Both the position numbers and the translations under genes were made by a program. A stretch of DNA of 64,000 nucleotides from Frateuria_A yonginensis (GTDB taxonomy: Bacteria > Pseudomonadota > Gammaproteobacteria > Xanthomonadales > Rhodanobacteraceae): the NCBI RefSeq assembly GCF_037137055.1, contig NZ_JBBBNY010000008.1:62001-126000 (forward strand), written 5' to 3'. Of the stretch, positions 54,610 through 64,000 are shown piece by piece. The notes beneath the pieces were generated by a model, which did no database searches, had not been told where the DNA came from, and worked only from the letters and a program-made list of their open reading frames with translations. Each line of letters starts with the position of its first letter. Position 1 is the first letter of the stretch.

Positions 54610-55256
54610 GCACCCTGCTTCCCGGCCACGGCCAGATCGTCGAGTTTGAGTTGCAAGGCGGCGCGCTGCGGCGCGTCTTCACCCATCGCGGCCAGCGCCG
54701 CCTGGTAGGCCTTGCGCGCGTCGTCCGCGCGACCAAGCTTGACCAGCGCGTCGCCACGTAGTTCCTCGCGCAGCGCCTCGTAACCCTTGGCGTTCGCGGC
54801 ATCGAGCGTGGCCAGCGCCTCGCCGGCCTTGCCGGCCGCCAGCTGCACCTTGGCGAAGCGCAGCTCGATCAGCGGCTTGAGCGCGTTGTCGCCCACGTGC
54901 TCGCGCGCCCACTGCAGCGAGGCCAGCGCCTTGTCCAGCTGGTTGGCCTCGACCTGGCGCTGGGCGCGGTCGCTGGCGGCGAACACCGCGTATGGCGAGT
55001 TCGCATAGTCCTTCTGCAGGCGTTCGACGAGCGGGTCGATCTGCGAGTCCTTGCCCGCAGCGACCGCGGTCTCCAGTTGCTGGTAGAGGTTGGCGGCCTC
55101 CAGCGCGCGCGTCGCCTGGTGGTTGCGCCACTGCTGCCAGCCGAAGATCGCGACCAGGCCGATGACGATGCCGATGGCGATGGACAGGCCGTTCTGGCGC
55201 AGCCATTGCTGTACGCGTTCGCCCTGTTCGTACTCGTCGTATGCGTCGAATGCCAT
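54606..55256 (-). CDS. yfgM: YfgM-like membrane TPR chaperone
   Basis: A 216-residue protein: short cytoplasmic lead with YDEYEQGERVQQWLRQNG, one membrane segment (about 24-43, SIAIGIVIGLVAIFGWQQW), then TPR-like helices outside (ALEAANLYQQLETAVAAG; DNALKPLIELRFAKVQLAAG). YfgM acts with PpiD and the Sec translocon in periplasmic folding. It is translationally coupled to bamB. The segment 55257-55427 upstream of it, where ispG and hisS stand in E. coli, holds no gene. Confidence 0.87.
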   Translation of the reverse strand: MAFDAYDEYEQGERVQQWLRQNGLSIAIGIVIGLVAIFGWQQWRNHQATRALEAANLYQQLETAVAAGKDSQIDPLVERLQKDYANSPYAVFAASDRAQRQVEANQLDKALASLQWAREHVGDNALKPLIELRFAKVQLAAGKAGEALATLDAANAKGYEALREELRGDALVKLGRADDARKAYQAALAAMGEDAPQRAALQLKLDDLAVAGKQGA

Positions 55257-55427
55257 GCAGATATCCGTGGGAGGCGTGCACCGCGGCGACGCGGGAGGCC
55301 GGCCGGGCGCGAGCGGAGTGAAATGGAAAAGCCCAAGGCCGCGCGCGAACGACGCCGGCCAATGCGCAAGCATACCCGATGCGCCGCCCACGCGGGCGGC
55401 CGGCACGCCGGGCCGAGGTAGGCCGGA

Positions 55428-56399
55428 TCAGGCGCCCGCGGGTGCGGGCTTGCCGTCGTGAACGCGGAAATGGGCGACGTTGGCGCGACGGAACGCGTCC
55501 AGCGAAACCGGCTGGCCGTCGATGGTCACCCGCGCACCGCTGGCGTTGCCGATGCGCACGTCGAGCGGCTGGTCGCTCTGCCAGCTGCGGGCCGTACCGG
55601 CGGGCAGCAGGCCGTACTCCAGGCGCGAGCCATCCGCGGCCACCACCTCGACCCAACTGGCTTCGTCCAGCTTCAGGCTGAGGCTGTGGCCACCGGCGAG
55701 CGGTGCCGGCACGGAGGCGGCGGGCGCCGGCCGCGAAGCGGCGAGATTCGCGCTTTCCAGCCCCGGGAACGGTGCCATCGAGGCCATCAGCGGCTGCTCC
55801 TCCGCGGGCGCGGCGGCGGGCTTGGCAGCGGACGTGGCCGAAGCCGCAACGGCGCTGCTGGTGGCGTGGGCCGGCGCCTCCTGCTGCGCGACCGGGGTGG
55901 CGTCGAGCGGCGAGAGATGGCTCATGTCGCGGTCCAGCGTGCCGCGCACGCCGAGCCAGATCATCGGCACCACGATCACCGCGGTCAGTACCACGTAGGT
56001 GGCGGCGGTGGCGTAGCGCTCGAGCAGGTAGCGCGAGTGCGAGATGCCGCCGGTCGCCACGAGCGTGGGCGTGGTGCGCTTGAGGCCGGCGAGCTCGGTC
56101 TGGATCGACGCCTCGTCCAGGCCCAGGTGGCGGGCGTACTTGGTGATGTAGCTGGCAAGGTAGACGGCGTAGTCGATGCCTTCGCGCTGGTCGCTTTCCA
56201 GCTGGCGCAGCACGCGTGCCGGCAACTTGAGCGCGTGGGCGCAGGTTTCGATGTCCCAGCCGCGGGCTTCGCGGGCGGCGCGCAGGCGGCCGCCGAAACT
56301 GGTCTGCTCGAACGACTGGCCATCCATCGTCGCCGCGTAGGCGAACAGGTCAATCGCGCGGTGGGTGGATCCGGCTGGATTGGACTGCTGGTGGGTCAT
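55428..56399 (-). CDS. rodZ: RodZ-like cytoskeletal protein (HTH-TM-DUF4115)
   Basis: A 323-residue bitopic protein. The cytoplasmic HTH (FGGRLRAAREARGWDIETCAHALKLPARVLRQLE in parts, residues 35-70) is followed by DYAVYLASYITKYARHLGLDEA, one membrane segment (about 133-152), a Pro/Ala-rich periplasmic linker, and a C-terminal DUF4115 fold (SLSLKLDEASWVEVVAADG). RodZ links MreB to the cell-wall machinery and sets cell width. Coupled to pilF by an ATGA overlap. Length fits the family. Confidence 0.88.
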   Translation of the reverse strand: MTHQQSNPAGSTHRAIDLFAYAATMDGQSFEQTSFGGRLRAAREARGWDIETCAHALKLPARVLRQLESDQREGIDYAVYLASYITKYARHLGLDEASIQTELAGLKRTTPTLVATGGISHSRYLLERYATAATYVVLTAVIVVPMIWLGVRGTLDRDMSHLSPLDATPVAQQEAPAHATSSAVAASATSAAKPAAAPAEEQPLMASMAPFPGLESANLAASRPAPAASVPAPLAGGHSLSLKLDEASWVEVVAADGSRLEYGLLPAGTARSWQSDQPLDVRIGNASGARVTIDGQPVSLDAFRRANVAHFRVHDGKPAPAGA

Positions 56400-57170
56400 G
56401 GGCTGACGGGTGCGTCGAGGGCGCGAGCCTGTTCCGAGTCCGGGAACTGGCTCTGCAGTCGCCTGCGGTAGTTCTGGGCAGCGTCCGTGTTGCCCAGGCG
56501 GGTTTCGATGTCGTAGCCGAGCTTGAGGGCCTCCGCGCTGGGCTGGCCCAGCGCCTCGAAGCGCTGGATGAAGGCCCGCGCACGGAACGCGTCGTTGTCC
56601 AGGTAGAGCACCCGGGCCAGGTGCAGCAGCGCGTCGCCGTTCTGCGGGTTCGCGCTGAGCGCCTTGCGCAGGCTCGCCTCGGCGCCGGCGCGGTCGTTCA
56701 TGCGCAGCTGGCAGATGCCCTCGTTGGTCAGGGCCACGTCCGGGGTCGTGTAGAACGGGTCCTTGAGCGCCTTCTGGAAGTAACCGATCGCCTCGGCTCC
56801 CTTGCCGATGCGGCACAGGAAGGTACCCAGGTTGTTGTTCGGGCCGCCCTTGTCCGGCTCCAGCTGTACCGCGCGGCGGTAGTGCTGCTCGGCCTGCTCG
56901 GGCCGGTTGATGCGCTCGTCCAGGACGGCCATCACCGTGTGCGCCGGGGCGTAGTTGTCGTCGAACTGCAGGGCCTTGGTGAGCTTCTCCATGGCCGTCT
57001 TCAGGTCGCCGTTGGCCATGTACTGCTGGCCCAGCTCGGTGTGGATGCGGGCGGCGTCCTCGGCCTCCTGGCCCTTGTTGTTCTGCGACAGCCGGCCGCC
57101 GAGCCCGTCGTCGGTGCTCGTGGTGACGCATCCGGCCAATGCCAGCGCGAGCGCTGCCCCCATCCAGCGA

Positions 57171-57181
<11 letters not shown>
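56396..57181 (-). CDS. pilF: type IV pilus assembly lipoprotein PilF/PilW
   Basis: A 261-residue outer-membrane lipoprotein. The signal peptide ends in LALAGC; the mature part has tetratricopeptide repeats (AARIHTELGQQYMANGDLKTAMEKLTKAL and NNLGTFLCRIGKGAEAIGYFQKAL, in parts). PilF is needed for PilQ secretin multimers in the outer membrane. It overlaps the rlmN 3' end by 11 nt and is coupled to rodZ, the conserved gammaproteobacterial order. Confidence 0.9.
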
Positions 57182-58307
<1,126 letters not shown>

Positions 58308-58367
58308 CTGGAAAGCGCGGTTCTGGAGGACCGCTTTCGACCTTCGCGCCGCGATGGGCGCTCAACG

Positions 58368-58793
58368 TTACCTGGGGGAGACTTCCGTCTCCGCGAAGAA
58401 GTAGGCGATCTCCATCCTGGCGGTTTCGGCGGCGTCGGAGCCGTGCACCGCGTTGGCGTCGATCGAGTCGGCGAAATCCGCGCGAATCGTGCCCGGCGCG
58501 GCGTCCTTGGGGTTGGTGGCGCCCATCAGTTCGCGGTTCCTGGCGATGGCGCCCTCGCCCTGCAGCACCTGGATCATCACCGGGCCGGAGATCATGAACT
58601 CGACCAGCGCGTTGAAGAACGGGCGCTCCTTGTGCACCGCGTAGAAGCCCTCGGCTTCCTTGCGCGACAGCTGCTTCATCTTCGCCGCGACGACCTTCAG
58701 GCCGGCCTGCTCGAATCGGGTATAGATCTGGCCGATCACGTTCTTGGCGACGGCATCGGGCTTGATGATGGAAAGGGTGCGCTCCAGCGCCAT
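58368..58793 (-). CDS. ndk: nucleoside diphosphate kinase
   Basis: A 141-residue enzyme of normal length. ERTLSIIKPDAVAKNVIGQIY is the N-terminal signature; the phosphohistidine is in NAVHGSDAAETARMEIAYFF. It balances NTP and dNTP pools. Its upstream region (58794-59019) is shared with the divergent TetR gene and contains two palindromic operators, so a link to the TetR regulator cannot be excluded. Confidence 0.97.
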   Translation of the reverse strand: MALERTLSIIKPDAVAKNVIGQIYTRFEQAGLKVVAAKMKQLSRKEAEGFYAVHKERPFFNALVEFMISGPVMIQVLQGEGAIARNRELMGATNPKDAAPGTIRADFADSIDANAVHGSDAAETARMEIAYFFAETEVSPR

Positions 58794-58937
58794 GGTCTGC
58801 TCCGGAAAACTGGTATCTGAGTGGGCTATCGGCAGGCTTGCCGATCAATGTAGAGCCAAATCCGACACGAAATGCGGATTTAGCTCACGAAAGTTTGACA
58901 GATTCTAGCCCGATCGCAAGCGGACTGATCGTGAAAG

Positions 58938-58993
58938 CAAACGGCCGTTTGACGGGTCGAGAGCCCCGCGCGTATGCTCAAACGATCGTTTGA
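58938..58993. promoter_or_regulatory. two PsrA-type palindromic operators
   Basis: CAAACGGCCGTTTG (58938-58951) and TCAAACGATCGTTTGA (58978-58993) are perfect palindromes of the form CAAAC-N4-GTTTG, about 41 bp centre to centre. They match the PsrA box of pseudomonads and lie just before the tetR gene, pointing to autoregulation. Confidence 0.75.
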
Positions 58994-59019
58994 TTCCTGG
59001 CCGCCGCGCCGAGGTCCGC

Positions 59020-59634
59020 GTGAACAGTTCCGCCTCCACCAAGGAACGCATCCTCACCGCCGCCGAGTTGCTGTTCGCCCAGCGCGGCTTCGATGGCGCA
59101 TCGTTGCGCCAGCTGACGGCGGCCGCCGGGGTCAACCTCGCCGCGGTGAACTACCACTTCGGTTCCAAGGACAAGCTGGTGGAGGAAGTGTTCCGCCGCC
59201 GCCTGGATACCCTGAACGCACACCGACTGGCCGCGCTGTCCAAGGTCGCCGGCCAGCCGCAGACCACCCTCGAAGACGTGCTCGACGCCTTCATCCGCCC
59301 TGCCCTGGCGCTCTCCAGCGACGGCAGCGGTTCCCTGTTCATGCGCGTGCTGGCGCGCGCCTTCGCCGAGCACGACGATCACCTGCGCCAGTTCCTGTCC
59401 GAGAACTACGGCCACGTCATGCGCCAGTTCACCGCCGAGTTCGCCCGGCTGCTGCCGCACCTGTCGCGCGAGGAGCTGTACTGGCGCATCGACCTGGTCA
59501 CCGGCGCGCTGACTCACGCCATGTCCGGCTTCGGCATGATCCAGCGCAAGAGCGGCGTGAGCGAGACCGCCCATCGCGAGCAGACCATCGCCCACCTGAT
59601 CCGCTTCGCCGCGGCGGGCCTCAGCCATCCCTGA
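59020..59634 (+). CDS. psrA: PsrA-like TetR-family regulator of fatty-acid oxidation
   Basis: A 204-residue regulator: TKERILTAAELLFAQRGFDGASLRQLTAAAGVNLAAVNYHFGSKDKLVEEVF in parts, the TetR HTH with the NYHFGSK motif, then an all-helical ligand domain. Start is GTG at 59020 with GAGG upstream; a TTG at 58990 would place the start inside an operator. Palindromes of the PsrA type precede it and a FadN-type/thiolase pair follows 66 nt later, so it probably senses long-chain acyl-CoA and represses beta-oxidation. The symbol is by analogy. Confidence 0.78.
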   Translation: MNSSASTKERILTAAELLFAQRGFDGASLRQLTAAAGVNLAAVNYHFGSKDKLVEEVFRRRLDTLNAHRLAALSKVAGQPQTTLEDVLDAFIRPALALSSDGSGSLFMRVLARAFAEHDDHLRQFLSENYGHVMRQFTAEFARLLPHLSREELYWRIDLVTGALTHAMSGFGMIQRKSGVSETAHREQTIAHLIRFAAAGLSHP

Positions 59635-59700
59635 GCTTCGAGCCACGACCGGCCGCGTGGCCGCAGCGTTTCCCTTTTCCTGTCCGTTCTGGAGAGAGCA

Positions 59701-62115
59701 ATGACCGCCAATCCCGCGCTACGCATCCGCAAGGCCGCGGTCCTGGGCGCCGGCGTCATGGGCGCGCAGATCGCCGCGCACCTGACCAACGCCGGCGTCG
59801 AGACCGTGCTGTTCGACCTGCCCGCCAGGGAGGGGTCCAAGAGTGGCATCGCCATCAAGGCCATCGAGAACCTGAAAAAGCTCTCGCCCGCGCCGCTGGC
59901 GGACAAGGAGCTGGCATCCGCCATCATCCCGGCCAACTACGACGAGGATCTCGACCACCTGAAGGAGGTCGACCTGGTCATCGAGGCGATCGCCGAGCGG
60001 ATGGACTGGAAGCTGGATCTCTACCGCAAGATCGCCTCCCACCTGTCGAAGACCGCCGTCATCGCCTCCAACACCTCGGGCCTGTCGATCAACACCCTGG
60101 CCGAGGCGTTGCCCGAGGAGATGCGTCACCGCTTCTGCGGCGTGCACTTCTTCAACCCGCCGCGCTACATGCACCTGGTCGAACTGATCCCGACCCGGCT
60201 CACCGACGCCTCGGTCATCGATGGTCTGGTGGCGTTCCTGACCACGACGGTCGGCAAGGGCGTGGTGATCGCCAAGGACACGCCGAACTTCATCGGCAAC
60301 CGCATCGGCGTGTTCTCGATGCTGGCCACCATGCACCACACCGAACAGTTCAAGCTCGGCTTCGACACGGTCGACGCGCTGACCGGCCCGGCCATCGGCC
60401 GTCCCAAGAGCGCCACCTACCGCACGGCCGACGTGGTGGGCCTGGACACCATGGCGCACGTGATCAAGACCATGGGCGACACCCTGGCCGACGATCCCTG
60501 GCACACGTACTTCAAGACGCCTGCCGTGCTGCAGGGCCTGATCGATGCCGGCGCGCTCGGCCAGAAGACCGGCGCCGGCTTCTACAAGAAGGTCGGCAAG
60601 GAAATTCTCGTGTTGCGCAGTCCTGCGCAAAACCCCGGCCATCCATGGCCGGACTCCTCACAAGAGCCCGACTACCAACCCGCCTCCCAACAAGCGTCGG
60701 ATGAAGTCGCCGCCATCCTGGCGATCAAGGATCCGGCCGAGAAGTTCGCCAGGCTGCGCGCCTCGAGCGACCCGCAGGCGCAGTTCCTGTGGGCGATCTT
60801 CCGCGACCTCTTCCACTACACCGCCTACCACCTGGCCGACATCGCCGACACCGCGCGCGACGTCGACTTCGCCATCCGCTGGGGCTACGGCTGGAAACTG
60901 GGCCCGTTCGAGACCTGGCAGGCCGCCGGCTGGCAGCAGGTCGCCGGCTGGATCGCCGAGGACATCCAGGCTGGCAAGGCGATGAGCGACGCCCCGTTGC
61001 CCGCCTGGGTCACCGACGGACGCAACGGCGTGCACGGAAAGGCCGGCTCCTACTCGGCCGCGTCGAACACCGACAAGCCGCGCTCCACGCACGCGGTCTA
61101 CGCGCGCCAGCTCTTCCCCGACGCGATCCTGGGCGAGAGCTTCGACCAGGGCACCACCGTGTGGGAGAACGACGGCGTGCGCCTGTGGACGCTCGGCGAC
61201 GACGGCGTGGGCATCCTCTCGTTCAAGACCAAGATGAACACGGTCAACGACCAGGTGCTCGACGGCATCCAGCACGCCATCGGCGTGGCGGAGGAAAAGC
61301 TCAAGGCGATAGTGATCTGGCAGACCGGCGAGCCGTTCTCCGCCGGCGCCGACCTCAAGGGCGCGCTGGGCCTCTTGAAGGACGGCAAGTTCGATGCCTT
61401 CGAGGCCATGGTGGGGAACTTCCAGCGCACCAGCATGCGGATCAAGCACGCGCTCGTTCCCGTGGTCGCCGCCGTGCGCGGCCTGTGCCTGGGTGGCGGT
61501 TGCGAATTCCAGATGCACTCGGCCCGCACCGTCGCCGCCCTGGAGAGCTACATCGGTCTGGTCGAGGCGGGCGTGGGCCTGCTGCCCGCCGGCGGCGGCC
61601 TGAAGGAGCTGGCCGTGCGCGCGGCCTACACCAACCCGGCCGATCCGTTCGAGGCATTGAAGAAGGTGTTCGAGACCGTGGCGATGGCCAAGGTGTCGGG
61701 CAGTGCCCTGGAAGCGAAGCAGCTCGGCCTGCTGCGCGAGTCCGACGTGGTGGTGTTCAACGCCTACGAGCTGCTCTACGTCGCCCGGCAGGTCGCCTCG
61801 GCCCTGGCCGAAAGCGGCTGGCGCCCGCCGCTGCCTGCCCGCGCGATTCCTGTCGCGGGCGACACCGGCACGGCCACCTTCAAGGCCTCGTTGGTCAACC
61901 TGCAGGCTGGCTACTTCGCCTCCGAGCACGACGTGGCGATCGCCGGCCGCATCGCCGACACGCTGTGCGGCGGCGGCATCGAGCGCGGCTCGCTGGTCGA
62001 CGAGGCCTGGCTGCTCAAGCTCGAGCGCAAGCACTTCGTGGAGCTGGCCAGGACCGAAAAGACCCAGGCTCGCATCGCCCACACCATGACCACGGGCAAG
62101 CCGCTGCGCAACTGA
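59701..62115 (+). CDS. fadN: 3-hydroxyacyl-CoA dehydrogenase/enoyl-CoA hydratase (FadN type)
   Basis: An 804-residue bifunctional enzyme in FadN order: dehydrogenase first (NAD loop AVLGAGVMGAQIAAHL; catalytic VHFFNPPRYM with His), second dehydrogenase domain around 330-430, then an enoyl-CoA hydratase at about 480-680 (FSAGADLKGALGLL, RGLCLGGGCEFQMHSA). E. coli FadB has the opposite order. It performs steps two and three of beta-oxidation. Residues about 301-325 form an unusual Pro/Gln/Ser-rich linker (LRSPAQNPGHPWPDSSQEP). GGAGAGAG precedes the ATG. Thiolase follows 71 nt later. Confidence 0.93.
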   Translation: MTANPALRIRKAAVLGAGVMGAQIAAHLTNAGVETVLFDLPAREGSKSGIAIKAIENLKKLSPAPLADKELASAIIPANYDEDLDHLKEVDLVIEAIAERMDWKLDLYRKIASHLSKTAVIASNTSGLSINTLAEALPEEMRHRFCGVHFFNPPRYMHLVELIPTRLTDASVIDGLVAFLTTTVGKGVVIAKDTPNFIGNRIGVFSMLATMHHTEQFKLGFDTVDALTGPAIGRPKSATYRTADVVGLDTMAHVIKTMGDTLADDPWHTYFKTPAVLQGLIDAGALGQKTGAGFYKKVGKEILVLRSPAQNPGHPWPDSSQEPDYQPASQQASDEVAAILAIKDPAEKFARLRASSDPQAQFLWAIFRDLFHYTAYHLADIADTARDVDFAIRWGYGWKLGPFETWQAAGWQQVAGWIAEDIQAGKAMSDAPLPAWVTDGRNGVHGKAGSYSAASNTDKPRSTHAVYARQLFPDAILGESFDQGTTVWENDGVRLWTLGDDGVGILSFKTKMNTVNDQVLDGIQHAIGVAEEKLKAIVIWQTGEPFSAGADLKGALGLLKDGKFDAFEAMVGNFQRTSMRIKHALVPVVAAVRGLCLGGGCEFQMHSARTVAALESYIGLVEAGVGLLPAGGGLKELAVRAAYTNPADPFEALKKVFETVAMAKVSGSALEAKQLGLLRESDVVVFNAYELLYVARQVASALAESGWRPPLPARAIPVAGDTGTATFKASLVNLQAGYFASEHDVAIAGRIADTLCGGGIERGSLVDEAWLLKLERKHFVELARTEKTQARIAHTMTTGKPLRN

Positions 62116-62186
62116 TCCGCGCCACCGCCCACGAACGCAACCACACGCGTCGCCGCCCATCCGGCGCGACGCGACGGAGCCAAACG

Positions 62187-63392
<1,206 letters not shown>

Positions 63393-63415
63393 CCGGCGTC
63401 TTGCTGTGGGCCGAC

Positions 63416-63440
63416 AAAGCGGCGCTTCAGGCGCCGCTTT
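63416..63440 (+). terminator. terminator after fadA
   Basis: AAAGCGGCGC and GCGCCGCTTT form a perfect 10-bp stem with a TTCAG loop, followed by GCGTTT. The U-run is short. Confidence 0.7.
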
Positions 63441-63483
63441 GCGTTTGCCGTCGGTGAAGCTTCGTCACCGAAGTGCGCAAAAA

Positions 63484-63549
63484 AAGCCCGGCACCTCGCG
63501 GTGCCGGGCTTCTTCAACCGCCATCGGCCGCCTTGGCGGCCGATGGCGG
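63484..63549 (-). terminator. tandem hairpins after the small secreted protein
   Basis: Two perfect inverted repeats: AAGCCCGGCACC/GGTGCCGGGCTT (63484-63511), followed on the minus strand by TTTTT, and CCGCCATCGGCCGCC/GGCGGCCGATGGCGG (63518-63549). The first is a good intrinsic terminator for the gene at 63553; the second lies 3 nt past its stop. Confidence 0.8.
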
Positions 63550-63552
63550 TGC

Positions 63553-63888
63553 TTACTGCTGGCCCATGCCAGCGGCCTGCCCGTCGAAGTTGACCTGGAT
63601 GCCGCGGCCGACGATGACCGGCACGTTCGGGTGCTTGGCCACCGGCTGGCCGTTCTCCGACAGCGTCACGGTGTAGACGCCGACCGGCAGTGCCCTGATC
63701 GAGTAGCGGCCCTTGGCATCCACCTGGACCTCGCGCATGGTGCCGTTGGTCGTGCTCTTGGCGGTGACCGTGTCGCCTGCCGGCGCCTTGCCGAACACTT
63801 CGCCCGCCGTGGCCTGTGCGTGGACCGCGGCGGAACCGAGCAGCCCGCAGACGGCAATGGCCGCGACCATCGAGTGGAACTTCTTCAT
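63553..63888 (-). CDS. small secreted carboxypeptidase-regulatory-like protein
   Basis: A 111-residue exported protein: MKKFHSMVAAIAVCGLLGSAA then VHAQA, a clear signal peptide. The mature part reads as one Ig-like beta domain of the carboxypeptidase-regulatory/SdrD-B-like kind (GDTVTAKSTTNGTMREVQVDAKGRYSIRALPVGVYTVTLSENG in parts), the module that opens Oar/TonB-dependent receptors. Here it stands alone and ends MGQQ. It may be a stand-alone periplasmic module; partner unknown. Clean flanking hairpins suggest a monocistronic, well-expressed gene. Confidence 0.7.
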   Translation of the reverse strand: MKKFHSMVAAIAVCGLLGSAAVHAQATAGEVFGKAPAGDTVTAKSTTNGTMREVQVDAKGRYSIRALPVGVYTVTLSENGQPVAKHPNVPVIVGRGIQVNFDGQAAGMGQQ

Positions 63889-64000
63889 GGGATGTACCTT
63901 CTTCTTGGGTTCGATGTGGGAGAGCCACGGGCCGCCAGGGGTTTGGCGTGTATGCCCATGGATCAGGGGAAGGTTCCGCCCGCCGGGCGTCGGACTGCAC

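Overview
The window is GC-rich chromosomal DNA (roughly 70% G+C by eye) with gammaproteobacterial housekeeping gene order: ndk-rlmN-pilF-rodZ-yfgM-bamB-der, guaB-guaA, and a FadN-type fatty-acid oxidation pair under a PsrA-like regulator. Together with REP-like GTAGGAGCGAGC repeats and a Xer recombination site very close to the E. coli dif sequence, this suggests a Lysobacterales (Xanthomonadales) relative such as Rhodanobacter or Dyella. The taxonomy is inference; no rRNA or tRNA gene was seen.

Layout. 1-4365 (minus strand) is a compact locus: HAD-IB phosphatase, class-III aminotransferase, acyl carrier protein, ketosynthase and a GNAT/FemAB-like acyltransferase that runs off the left edge. 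It looks like an uncharacterised pathway for a fatty-acid-derived amine or lipid. At 5335-5362 lies a dif-like site, so the window probably spans the replication terminus. Next come a short CDF metal transporter beside a decayed MerR regulator, and an OmpR-type regulator with a hybrid histidine kinase (6671-9458).

9476-20372 is an oxygen-limitation/energy-stress island. It holds a CRP/FNR-family regulator, four intact universal stress proteins and one remnant, a lysine-acetyltransferase-like GNAT, an SDR, a broken zinc alcohol dehydrogenase, phosphoketolase and acetate kinase, with five FNR/ANR-like boxes in the promoter gaps. It is followed by a Met-rich periplasmic protein, a membrane-anchored cytochrome c, an RsbU-RsbW fusion with its STAS partner, and a Csp-like Cys-rich copper storage protein.

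25864-43627 is one long minus-strand alpha-glucan/trehalose operon: DUF3606 - glgE - treS/maltokinase - glgB - glgX - treZ - malQ - treY. Trehalose can enter glucan through TreS-Mak-GlgE-GlgB and be released again through GlgX/TreY/TreZ, with MalQ recycling short maltodextrins. Most junctions overlap or nearly touch, implying co-translation.

43771-58793 is mostly housekeeping: Sir2 deacylase, TadA, peroxiredoxin-like and SDR genes, guaA, guaB, folD, a RimJ-like acetyltransferase, then the der/bamB/yfgM/rodZ/pilF/rlmN/ndk cluster. REP-like palindromes sit exactly on the stop codons of three genes here. 58938-63392 is a PsrA-like TetR gene with two upstream palindromes, a FadN-type bifunctional beta-oxidation enzyme and its thiolase. 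The right end is a small secreted protein with strong hairpin terminators. No CRISPR array, prophage or complete insertion sequence was recognised.
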